Below the pieces are notes generated by a model. That model was not told the origin of the DNA and ran no database searches. It worked only from the letters and a program-made list of their open reading frames with translations. A stretch of 52,485 nt of DNA from an uncultured Prevotella sp. (GTDB taxonomy: Bacteria; Bacteroidota; Bacteroidia; Bacteroidales; Bacteroidaceae), in the NCBI GenBank assembly GCA_900557405.1, contig USSF01000006.1, positions 1-52,485 of the forward strand, written 5' to 3'. Of this stretch, positions 41,978-50,458 are shown in pieces. The number at the start of each line of letters is the position of its first letter. Position 1 is the stretch's first letter. A program made the position numbers and the translations under genes.

Positions 41978-43882
41978 ATGAAACTCTCCACCATAACCCT
42001 ATCCACATTGCTTACCACCGCCCTCCCCCAAGCTATTTCGGCACAAGACATCTTCAACGAGATGCTCTTTGCCAAAGACAAGACAGTCTTCACACTGAAC
42101 TCTCCCGACAAACCCACCCTGCGCCTCTACGACAACGGCACAGACGGCAAGGCCATAAAAACCATCAGGATGAAGAAGGCGGAAGACGGACTGTGGCGCG
42201 CTGAGGTGAAAGGCGACATAAGCGGCAAGTTCTACACCTTCGACACCGGCAACGGCGAATGCCCCGGTCTCTTTGCCAAGGCTGTGGGGGTGAACGGAAA
42301 CCGTGCCGCCGTAGTAGACATGCGCAGCACCGACCCCGACGGTTGGCTGCAAGACAAGCGTCCGCCATTGAAGTCGCCCTGCGACCTCATCATCTATGAG
42401 TTCCACCACCGCGATTTCTCCATCGACCCATCGTCGGGCTTGCAGCACAAGGGCAAGTTCCTTGCGCTCACAGAGCCCAAGGCGACAGACTATCTGAAGT
42501 CGCTCGGCGTGAACGCCATACACATTCTGCCGTCGTTCGACTATGCCTCGGTTGACGAGACACGCCTCGACACACCGCAGTACAACTGGGGCTACGACCC
42601 GAAGAACTACAATGTGCCCGAGGGCAGCTATTCCACCGACCCCTATCTCCCGACCACAAGAATCAAGGAGTTCAAGCAGATGGTGCAAGCACTGCACAAG
42701 GCTGGAATAAGAGTGATTCTCGACGTGGTGTACAACCATACGTTCGACATCAAGAACAGCAACTTCCAGCGCATCAACCCCGACTACTTCTACCGCAAGA
42801 CCGCCGACGGCAAATATTCCGACGGCTCCGGCTGCGGCAACGAGACGGCTTCTGAGAAACCCCAGATGAGGGAATACATGATTGAAAGCGCCAAGTATTG
42901 GGCTGAGGAATACCATATCGACGGCTTCCGCTTCGACCTCATGGGCGTTCACGACATCGAGACGATGAACCTCATACGCAAGGAACTCAACAAGATTGAC
43001 CCGTCGATTTATATCTACGGCGAAGGATGGAGTGCCGGCAGCTGTGCCTACCCCACCGAGAAGCTTGCGATGAAGGCAAACACCCGTCAGCTCAACGGCA
43101 TCGGTGCCTTCTGCGACGACATGAGGGATGCGCTGCGCGGTCCGTTCAGCGACAACCACAAAGGCGGCTTCCTTGCCGGAGTGGAGAATCTGGAGGAGAG
43201 CATCAAGTTCGGCATCGTGGGTGCCATCAGTCATCCGCAGATTGACATGACGAAGGTGAACTACAGCAAGGAGCCATGGACAAACTCTCCTGCACAGATG
43301 ATAAGCTACGTGAGCTGCCACGACGACATGTGTCTCACCGACCGTCTGCGCTCCAGCATCCCCGGAATCAATGAGGGCGAGCTTATCCGTCTCGATCTCC
43401 TGGCACAGACGGCCGTGCTCACCTCTCAGGGCGTGCCATTCATTCTCTGCGGCGAGGAAATGCTGCGCGACAAGAAGGGCGTACACAACAGCTACAAGTC
43501 GCCCGACAGCATCAACCGTCTCGACTGGAACAATCTGAAGAAGTATCCCGAGGTGTTCAGCTACTACAGTGGGCTGATTGCCCTCCGCAAGGCTCACCCT
43601 GCCTTCCGCATGGGCGATGCCGACATGGTGCGCAGGCATCTCGAATTCCTTGATGCGCCGAAGGGCGTGGTTGCCTTCCGGCTGAAAGACAATGCCGGCG
43701 GCGACTCATGGAAGGACATCACCGTTATTCTGAATTCCAACAAGAAAGTTGAGGAAATCTCCGTGCCCGAAGGCGAATACACTGCTGTGGTGAAAGACGG
43801 CAAGGTGGACAGCCGCGGCTTGGCGACATTCAGCGGAACGAGAATCCACGTCGCCCCGCAAACGGCAATGATTCTCCACTAA
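41978..43882 (+). CDS. pulA: Type I pullulanase (GH13)
   Basis: The 634-residue secreted enzyme cuts alpha-1,6 branches in pullulan and limit dextrins. The signal peptide ends near AISAQ. The pullulanase signature YNWGYDPKNYNVPEGSYSTD is present. The GH13 catalytic residues are D320 (DGFRFDLMGVHD), E349 (IYGEGWSAG) and D449 (VSCHDDMCLTD). An N-terminal beta domain (residues about 25-130) precedes the barrel. It is shorter than many pullulanases, having no extra CBM modules. It is read with susB and the neopullulanase and shares a nearly identical leader with the latter. Confidence 0.92.
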   Translation: MKLSTITLSTLLTTALPQAISAQDIFNEMLFAKDKTVFTLNSPDKPTLRLYDNGTDGKAIKTIRMKKAEDGLWRAEVKGDISGKFYTFDTGNGECPGLFAKAVGVNGNRAAVVDMRSTDPDGWLQDKRPPLKSPCDLIIYEFHHRDFSIDPSSGLQHKGKFLALTEPKATDYLKSLGVNAIHILPSFDYASVDETRLDTPQYNWGYDPKNYNVPEGSYSTDPYLPTTRIKEFKQMVQALHKAGIRVILDVVYNHTFDIKNSNFQRINPDYFYRKTADGKYSDGSGCGNETASEKPQMREYMIESAKYWAEEYHIDGFRFDLMGVHDIETMNLIRKELNKIDPSIYIYGEGWSAGSCAYPTEKLAMKANTRQLNGIGAFCDDMRDALRGPFSDNHKGGFLAGVENLEESIKFGIVGAISHPQIDMTKVNYSKEPWTNSPAQMISYVSCHDDMCLTDRLRSSIPGINEGELIRLDLLAQTAVLTSQGVPFILCGEEMLRDKKGVHNSYKSPDSINRLDWNNLKKYPEVFSYYSGLIALRKAHPAFRMGDADMVRRHLEFLDAPKGVVAFRLKDNAGGDSWKDITVILNSNKKVEEISVPEGEYTAVVKDGKVDSRGLATFSGTRIHVAPQTAMILH

Positions 43883-43931
43883 TATTCCACCACCTCTTAC
43901 TCCAATTACTCCTATAAAAAAAAACAAGACA

Positions 43932-45857
43932 ATGAAAAAATCATCCCTACTCGCCCTTCTGATGGGCGCAACAATATCAATGAACGCAGCAAACAAGATT
44001 GACCGCATCGAACCCACCGACTGGTTCGTAGGCATGAAGAACCCTCAGGTGCAGCTGATGGTCTACGGCAAAGACATACGCACAGCCGACGTCACCACCG
44101 ACTATCCCGGAGTGAGGATAGACAGTCTGGTACGCCTCGACAGCCCCAACTATCTGCTCGTATACATGAACGTGAAAGACGCGCAGCCCGGTACAATGAA
44201 CCTCAAATTCAGCGGCAAGGGCGTGAAGCAGACCGTGAAGTATGCCCTCAAGGCAAGGAAGATGCGCGGCGAAGACCACAAAGGCTTCACCAATGCCGAC
44301 GTGCTCTATATGCTCATGCCCGACCGCTTCGCAAGCTCCGGCACCGACAAGAGCAAGATTAAAGGAATGCTCCCCTACTCCATCAACCGCAACGAACCGA
44401 GCCTGCGCCACGGCGGCGACATCAACGGCATACGCCAGCACCTGGACTATTTCAACGACCTGGGCGTTACTGCCCTGTGGTTCACTCCAGTTCTGGAAAA
44501 CAACTCACCCGACAACGGCAAACAGAGCACCTACCACGGCTATGCCACTACCAACTACTACCGCGTGGACCCGCGCTTCGGCACAAACGACGACTACTCT
44601 GCCCTCATCGAGGAGGCACACGCCAAAGGGCTGAAGGTGGTGATGGACATGATATTCAACCACTGCGGCTTCGACCACCCGTGGGTGAAGGACATGCCGA
44701 CGAAAGACTGGTTCAACTACCCCGAATGGCTCTACCCCGAGAACCAGGCACGCAACAAGAAGACGAACACCATCGACGGCGCAGCCACGGTGAACGACAA
44801 ATACCTGCAGACGAGCTACAAGCTGACACCCGTGCTCGACCCGTACGCAAGCCAGGTGGACATGAAGGAGACCGTGGACGGATGGTTCGTGCCCACGATG
44901 CCCGACCTGAACCAACGCAACCATCATCTCATGACCTACCTCATCCAGAACAGTGAGTGGTGGATCGAGACGGCCGGAATCGACGGCATCCGCATGGACA
45001 CATATCCATACGCCGACCGCACGGCCATGGCACACTGGATGGAGGTGCTCGACGAAGAATACCCCAACTTCAACACCGTGGGCGAGACATGGGTTACGGA
45101 ACCAGCCTATACCGCCGCATGGCAGAAGGACTCGAAGCTCAGCGACCAGAACTCTTATCTGAAAACGGTGATGGACTTTGCCTTCTACGATCGCGTGAAC
45201 CTTGCGAAGAACGAGGAAACCGACGGATGGTGGAACGGATTCAACCGCATCTACAACTCGCTATGCTACGACTATCTCTATAAAGACCCGTCACACGTGA
45301 TGGCATTCATCGAGAACCACGACACCGACCGCTTCCTCGGCAACGGACAGGACACGCTCGCACTGAAGCAGTCGCTCGCCCTGCTGCTCACGATGAACCG
45401 CATTCCGCAGCTCTACTACGGCACGGAGGTGCTGATGAACGGCACGAAGCAAATAACCGACGGCCACGTGCGCCGCGATTTTCCGGGCGGATTCCCCGGC
45501 GACAAGCACAACGCCTTCACAAAGGAAGGACGCACGAAGGAGGAGAACCAGATGTTCTCATGGCTCAGCCGACTGCTCCACTGGCGCCAGGGCAACGAAC
45601 TGATAACGAAGGGCAAGCAGACGCAGTTCATTCCCGTAGACGGAGTATACGTGGTGGCACGCTCGCTCAACGGAAAGGCAATACTGACGGTGCTCAACGG
45701 AACGAGCCATCAGAAGAAGATGCAGGTGGCACGCTACGCTGAAATCATTAAATCCACGACAACGGCAAAGAACATACTGACGGGAAGGAACATCGACCTG
45801 ACAAAGGACGTGACACTGCAGCCGCGCGCCACGATGATTCTGGAAATCGGACAATAA
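43932..45857 (+). CDS. susA: Neopullulanase / cyclomaltodextrinase-type GH13
   Basis: The 641-residue periplasmic enzyme breaks starch oligosaccharides into shorter products such as maltose or panose. It has a signal peptide and the SusA-type N-terminal domain (IDRIEPTDWFVGMKNPQVQL), then the GH13 barrel beginning LYMLMPDRFASSGTDKSK. The catalytic residues are D356 (GIDGIRMDTYPYAD), E385 (NTVGETWV) and D464 (FIENHDTDRFLG). The C-terminal beta domain ends RATMILEIGQ. Length and domain order match B. thetaiotaomicron SusA. Its stop is 39 nt before the amylase gene. Confidence 0.93.
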   Translation: MKKSSLLALLMGATISMNAANKIDRIEPTDWFVGMKNPQVQLMVYGKDIRTADVTTDYPGVRIDSLVRLDSPNYLLVYMNVKDAQPGTMNLKFSGKGVKQTVKYALKARKMRGEDHKGFTNADVLYMLMPDRFASSGTDKSKIKGMLPYSINRNEPSLRHGGDINGIRQHLDYFNDLGVTALWFTPVLENNSPDNGKQSTYHGYATTNYYRVDPRFGTNDDYSALIEEAHAKGLKVVMDMIFNHCGFDHPWVKDMPTKDWFNYPEWLYPENQARNKKTNTIDGAATVNDKYLQTSYKLTPVLDPYASQVDMKETVDGWFVPTMPDLNQRNHHLMTYLIQNSEWWIETAGIDGIRMDTYPYADRTAMAHWMEVLDEEYPNFNTVGETWVTEPAYTAAWQKDSKLSDQNSYLKTVMDFAFYDRVNLAKNEETDGWWNGFNRIYNSLCYDYLYKDPSHVMAFIENHDTDRFLGNGQDTLALKQSLALLLTMNRIPQLYYGTEVLMNGTKQITDGHVRRDFPGGFPGDKHNAFTKEGRTKEENQMFSWLSRLLHWRQGNELITKGKQTQFIPVDGVYVVARSLNGKAILTVLNGTSHQKKMQVARYAEIIKSTTTAKNILTGRNIDLTKDVTLQPRATMILEIGQ

Positions 45858-45896
45858 GCATTCCACCTTATTATATATAATAAAGACAAAAATAAT

Positions 45897-47939
45897 ATGA
45901 AAAAGAAACTACTGACATCAATTGCAGCCATCGCCCTGTCGTCCATGCTGATGGCACAGGGATGGCCAGCAGCCTACCAAGGGGTTATGCTGCAAGGTTT
46001 CTACTGGGACAGCTACAATACAACTACATGGAGAAACCTCGAGAAACAAGCCGACGAGCTGTCAGAATACTTCAAGCTCGTATGGGTGCCGCAAAGCGGC
46101 AACTGCGGTCATCTGTCGATGGGCTACGACGACCTCTACTGGTTCGACCACAACAGTTCGTTCGGCACGGAGCAGGAGCTGCGCTCCATGATTAACACCT
46201 TCAGCCGGAAAGGCATCGGCACGATTGCCGACGTGGTGGTGAACCACCGCAACACGCTGACCAACTGGGTGGATTTCCCTGCCGAAACATACAACGGCAC
46301 CACATACCAGCTGCTGCCCTCCGACATCTGTGCCGACGACGACCAGGGCAAAACCGCCACATGGGCGAAGGGCAACGGCTACCAGCTGAGCACGAACAAG
46401 GACACGGGCGATGATTTCTCCGGCTGCCGCGACCTCAACCACAACTCGCAGAATGTGCAGCAGAGCGTGAAGGCATACCTTTCCTTCCTGCTCAACGACC
46501 TGGGCTATGCCGGTGTGCGCTACGACATGGTGAAAGGCTACGACGCCAAGTTCACCGCCATCTACAACTCCGCCGCAAAGCCGCGCTTCTCCGTAGGCGA
46601 ATACTTCGACTACGACAAGCAGAAGCTGACAAACTGGCTTGAAGGCACTGCCGTGGACGGACAGATACAGAGCGCCGCCTTCGACTTCCCTGCACGCAAC
46701 GTGCTACGCAACGCCGCCAACAACGGCAACTGGGCACTGCCCGTATACTACGGCGGACTGGCAGACAGCAAGTCATACTGCCGCTATGCCGTGACCTTCG
46801 TGGAGAACCACGACACGGAGAAGCGCCAGAATGCCAACCAAGACCCGCTGAAGAAAGACACACTCGCCGCCAACGCCTTCATCATGGCGATGCCCGGCAC
46901 TCCGTGCGTCTTCTACAAACACTGGACCGACTGCAAGTCCGACATAAAGAACATGATTCTTCTGCGCAATCTCGCTGGCATCAATTCCGAGAGCGAATGG
47001 GCAAGGCTCGAATCGCGTGCCGACCGCTACGTGTTCCGCACCACCGGAACAAACGCCAGACTGCTTGCCGCCGTGGGGCCTGCCGCCTCATCCTATGCTG
47101 CCGACGGCTCCACATGGGCAGTTGCCGCCGAGGGCTACCATTGGCGCTACTGGATGGAACGCTCTGCCGAAACCGTAATGCCGTCGCTCCCTTCCGGCGA
47201 ATATGTCAATACATGCAGCATCACGCTCCGCGCAATATCAAAGGACAGCGGCGCACGCATCGTATACACCCTCGACGGCTCTGCGCCTACGGCAAACAGC
47301 ACGCAGCTGGCCGACGGTTCTGCAATCTCTCTCGGCGAGGGTGACCACACGCTGAAGGCTGCCCTGCTGACTTCCGACGGTAAGGTGGGCAGTCCCGTTG
47401 AGCGCCATTACAGCATCAAGGAGTTCAAGGCACACGCCATCACGGTATACGTCAACGCCGACCAGGCCGGATGGACAAGCATCAACTCATGGTCGTGGGG
47501 CGGCGACGGAACCCACACACCTATCAACACCAAATGGCCCGGCGACGCTATGACCGCCACCACCGTTATCGGTGGAAAGACATGGCACACCGTAAGCCAT
47601 ACCATGAACTCGCAGACGGACTTCGTCAGCTTCGTATTCTGCACAGACAACGGTTCGTCGCAGACCGTAGACGTTGCCGGCATCAATGCCGACACATTCA
47701 TCGAGATTCTGCCCACAATGAACAACGGCAAGCATCTCTTCGCCAACGTCACCGACCAATACGCCAGCGGCATCAAGAACACCACGGCCGATGCCTCCGC
47801 CACATCCCTTCCCACCCGTGTCATGGCTATCGACGGCACCACCCTGCGCCGCTTCCCACGCCACGCCACAGTACAGGAAGCCCTGGCCGGACTCCCCCAC
47901 GGACTCTACATCGTGGACGGAAAGAAAATAGCGAAATAA
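45897..47939 (+). CDS. Secreted alpha-amylase (GH13) with starch-binding and sorting-like C terminus
   Basis: The 680-residue enzyme cuts internal alpha-1,4 bonds in starch. After a signal peptide (ending MLMAQG) comes a GH13 barrel (YQGVMLQGFYWDSYNTTTWR) with D210 (GVRYDMVKGY), E235 (FSVGEYFDYD) and D306 (TFVENHDTEKRQN). A chitobiase-like Ig module (RIVYTLDGSAPTANSTQ) and a CBM26-like starch-binding domain (AITVYVNADQAGWTSINSWS) follow. The last about 40 residues end LPHGLYIVDGKKIAK, as in type IX secretion sorting domains. It lacks a lipobox, so it is not a SusG-type lipoprotein, but it may do the same job at the surface or outside. A strong terminator follows. Confidence 0.92.
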   Translation: MKKKLLTSIAAIALSSMLMAQGWPAAYQGVMLQGFYWDSYNTTTWRNLEKQADELSEYFKLVWVPQSGNCGHLSMGYDDLYWFDHNSSFGTEQELRSMINTFSRKGIGTIADVVVNHRNTLTNWVDFPAETYNGTTYQLLPSDICADDDQGKTATWAKGNGYQLSTNKDTGDDFSGCRDLNHNSQNVQQSVKAYLSFLLNDLGYAGVRYDMVKGYDAKFTAIYNSAAKPRFSVGEYFDYDKQKLTNWLEGTAVDGQIQSAAFDFPARNVLRNAANNGNWALPVYYGGLADSKSYCRYAVTFVENHDTEKRQNANQDPLKKDTLAANAFIMAMPGTPCVFYKHWTDCKSDIKNMILLRNLAGINSESEWARLESRADRYVFRTTGTNARLLAAVGPAASSYAADGSTWAVAAEGYHWRYWMERSAETVMPSLPSGEYVNTCSITLRAISKDSGARIVYTLDGSAPTANSTQLADGSAISLGEGDHTLKAALLTSDGKVGSPVERHYSIKEFKAHAITVYVNADQAGWTSINSWSWGGDGTHTPINTKWPGDAMTATTVIGGKTWHTVSHTMNSQTDFVSFVFCTDNGSSQTVDVAGINADTFIEILPTMNNGKHLFANVTDQYASGIKNTTADASATSLPTRVMAIDGTTLRRFPRHATVQEALAGLPHGLYIVDGKKIAK

Positions 47940-47962
47940 AGTCTTCCCTCATATATCCGATA

Positions 47963-47997
47963 CCCCGCACCGATACCCTTTATCCGTGCGGGGTTTT
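47963..47997 (+). terminator. Rho-independent terminator after the amylase
   Basis: CCCCGCAC (47963-47970) and GTGCGGGG (47986-47993) form an 8-bp GC stem followed by TTTTGTTTTATT. It closes the plus arm of the starch locus. Confidence 0.88.
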
Positions 47998-48161
47998 GTT
48001 TTATTCATGCTCTTGATTCAGACAAAAGGATAACGGCATTGACTCAAAAATTAAACGTCATAGTCTGAAACACAGCACATATATGTTGAAATAATGCTAA
48101 AATAGGACTTTTTGAACATTTTTTCTGCTACTTAATAGATGATTTATCAAGACATAAGTCG

Positions 48162-48169
48162 TATTTTTG
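48162..48169 (+). promoter_or_regulatory. -7 box before the PCMD-like gene
   Basis: TATTTTTG fits TAnnTTTG. It implies transcription starts near 48176, so the upstream open-frame start at 48167 cannot be the real start codon. Confidence 0.5.
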
Positions 48170-48193
48170 CAGCATTATTTTAACTCAAGATTA

Positions 48194-49159
48194 ATGGAAA
48201 TGAAATTATTAAGGAAAATAGCAGCCCCGATGCTACTGGCGACAGCAGCCGTCTGCTCCCATGCTCAGAAGTTCGAACCTATCGCCTATGGCAATATGGA
48301 CCATTGGGTAGTGAGAAACATAAAGGAGTCTGCCATCATCGGCGGCAAGACAAAGACGATATACGCCATCGGCCCTTCCACCACAATCAACGGCAACACG
48401 CCATACAAGAACATGGGCGGGTCGCCATGGGGCTCGTCCAACGTGATGGCCAAGGTGATGGGAATCGTGAAGACAAACAACTCTGTATACCGCGATGTTC
48501 ACCCCGGTCACGGCCACTGCGCCAAGATGACCACACACATCGAGACCTGCAAGGCACTCGGAATAGTGAACATCAAGGTGCTCGCTGCCGGATCCATCTA
48601 TCTCGGCGACATGAAGGAACCTATCACCGGAACTAAGGACGGCCCTAAGAACATGAACTGGGGAATACGCTTCAACAAGCGTCCGAAGGCATTGAGATAC
48701 GACTACAAGGTGGCCGTGCCCGGCACGAAGAACCGTATCAAGGAGACGGGCTTCAGCGGCAAGACCACCGTTCCCGGACAAGACTACTGCATCACCGTGC
48801 TCTATCTGCAGAAACGCCATGAGGACGCCAAGGGCAATATCACGGCGAGGCGCGTGGGAACGCTCGTGGTGAAATACGGCAAGTCAACGGCAGGATGGGT
48901 AAACGGTGCCACCTACGAGATTCTCTACGGCGACATACGCCACAACCCTCACTACAACGCCGCCACGATGGGTCTGCGCCATTGTGACTATGCCCGCAAC
49001 AGCAAGGGAAAGAGCGTAATAGTAAAAGAAACGGGATGGGCCGATGCCGACGAAACACCGACACACCTCGTACTGCAGTTCTCATCAAGCCACGGCGGAG
49101 CCTACATCGGCACTCCAGGCAACACATTCTGGGTGGACAACGTGGGACTGGTATACTGA
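48194..49159 (+). CDS. Secreted protein with PCMD-like (putative carbohydrate metabolism) domain
   Basis: The protein has 321 residues from the ATG at 48194, or 319 from 48200. Both follow the promoter and give a signal peptide (MKLLRKIAAPMLLATAAVCSHAQ). The mature part is a single beta-sandwich-like unit with FEPIAYGNMDHWVVRNIKES, RPKALRYDYKVAVPGTKNR and the end LVLQFSSSHGGAYIGTPGNT followed by FWVDNVGLVY. This pattern matches PCMD-family domains of Bacteroidales surface proteins, thought from their neighbours to bind or act on glycans. It may bind carbohydrate; no catalytic site is evident. It begins a likely three-gene unit with the barrel protein and EptA-type enzyme. Confidence 0.75.
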   Translation: MEMKLLRKIAAPMLLATAAVCSHAQKFEPIAYGNMDHWVVRNIKESAIIGGKTKTIYAIGPSTTINGNTPYKNMGGSPWGSSNVMAKVMGIVKTNNSVYRDVHPGHGHCAKMTTHIETCKALGIVNIKVLAAGSIYLGDMKEPITGTKDGPKNMNWGIRFNKRPKALRYDYKVAVPGTKNRIKETGFSGKTTVPGQDYCITVLYLQKRHEDAKGNITARRVGTLVVKYGKSTAGWVNGATYEILYGDIRHNPHYNAATMGLRHCDYARNSKGKSVIVKETGWADADETPTHLVLQFSSSHGGAYIGTPGNTFWVDNVGLVY

Positions 49160-49219
49160 TTTCCCCCGATAGCCCTCTCTCACTCAATAACAAAGAACCA
49201 TATCCGCAATCCTGAATAA

Positions 49220-50443
49220 ATGAAAAGACTCCCACGGATGGCGCTGGCAGCCGTAATGCTGCTCCTGCAAGCCGCCGCAATATCAGCCAAGCCGGCATCC
49301 GACCGTCTTCCGGCCACCTGTTGCCAGACGTCAGAGGATTCCACGGCCATTGCCCCGATGCCGGGCGACTCCGCATCCGCTCCACACAGAAAGGGACTGA
49401 TATCCAGATTCCTGGCATACTTCAACGATGCCAACAAGAACAAGAAAAAGAAACGCTTCGACTTCAGCGTAATCGGCGGACCGCATTACGCCAGCGACAC
49501 GAAGCTCGGACTGGGTCTCGTGGCCGAGGGTCTCTACCATTCCTCGCTCGCCGACAGTCTGTCGATGCCATCCCATGTGGCGCTCTTCGGCGACGTTTCC
49601 ACCGTGGGCTTCTACATGCTCGGCATACGGGGCACGCATATTGCGCCGAGAGACAGATACCGACTGATATACACGCTCTACTTCTACGACTTCCCGAGCA
49701 AGTTCTGGGGCATCGGATTCGACAAGGGCGACGACGACAGCAACGAGAGCAAGCTGAAGGACTGGCAGGCGGAGATGAAGACAAGCTGGCTATGGCGGCT
49801 CACCGAGGGACTGTATCTCGGCCCCACCGTGGCGTTTGACTACACCCGTGCACGCGACATTGAGCGCATCGAACTGCTCAACGGCATGAGGACCGAGACA
49901 TGGAACGTGGGCGCAGGATTCACCTTCCAGTTCGATACGCGCGACGTGATGACATATCCCCACAAGGGCGTATACCTGAACCTCATGCAGATATTCCGTC
50001 CGCGCTTCCTCGGAAACAAGTGTGCCTTCAGCTCCACTTCGTTCCAGGCCGACGGATACATCAGGCTATGGAAGGGAGCTGTGATAGCAGGCGACTTCAG
50101 GACGGAGATGAACTTCGGTCACCCCTCATGGAGCATGATGGCGGAACTGGGCGGTTCCTACTCCATGCGCGGATACTACGAGGGGCGCTATCGCGACAAG
50201 CACAAGATAGAGGCACAGATAGAGCTGCGACAGCACATCTGGAAGAGAAACAGCCTGACGGCATGGATCGGCGCCGGAAACGTGTTCGACAAGTTCAGCA
50301 ACCTACGGATGGCCCATACCTTGCCCAACTACGGCATCGGCTACAGATGGGAATTCAAGAAGAACGTGAACGTGCGCCTCGACTACGGATTCGGCAAGAA
50401 AGGGCAGTCCACCTTCCTCTTCAATATCAACGAAGCATTCTAA
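49220..50443 (+). CDS. Omp85/BamA-type outer-membrane barrel without POTRA domains
   Basis: The 407-residue protein has a signal peptide (MKRLPRMALAAVMLLLQAAA), then about 60 variable residues rich in charged amino acids (NKNKKKKRFDF), and then a beta-barrel of the surface-antigen (D15) type. Typical barrel segments are FDFSVIGGPHYASDTKLGLG, YRLIYTLYFYDFPSKFWGIG, FQFDTRDVMTYPHKGVYLNL and the end FLFNINEAF with terminal Phe. No POTRA repeats precede the barrel, so it is not BamA or TamA itself. Small barrel-only relatives occur in many Bacteroidetes, where their role is unknown. It is 15 nt upstream of the phosphoethanolamine transferase gene, which suggests a shared envelope role. Confidence 0.85.
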   Translation: MKRLPRMALAAVMLLLQAAAISAKPASDRLPATCCQTSEDSTAIAPMPGDSASAPHRKGLISRFLAYFNDANKNKKKKRFDFSVIGGPHYASDTKLGLGLVAEGLYHSSLADSLSMPSHVALFGDVSTVGFYMLGIRGTHIAPRDRYRLIYTLYFYDFPSKFWGIGFDKGDDDSNESKLKDWQAEMKTSWLWRLTEGLYLGPTVAFDYTRARDIERIELLNGMRTETWNVGAGFTFQFDTRDVMTYPHKGVYLNLMQIFRPRFLGNKCAFSSTSFQADGYIRLWKGAVIAGDFRTEMNFGHPSWSMMAELGGSYSMRGYYEGRYRDKHKIEAQIELRQHIWKRNSLTAWIGAGNVFDKFSNLRMAHTLPNYGIGYRWEFKKNVNVRLDYGFGKKGQSTFLFNINEAF

Positions 50444-50458
50444 CAGAACAAGACATAC

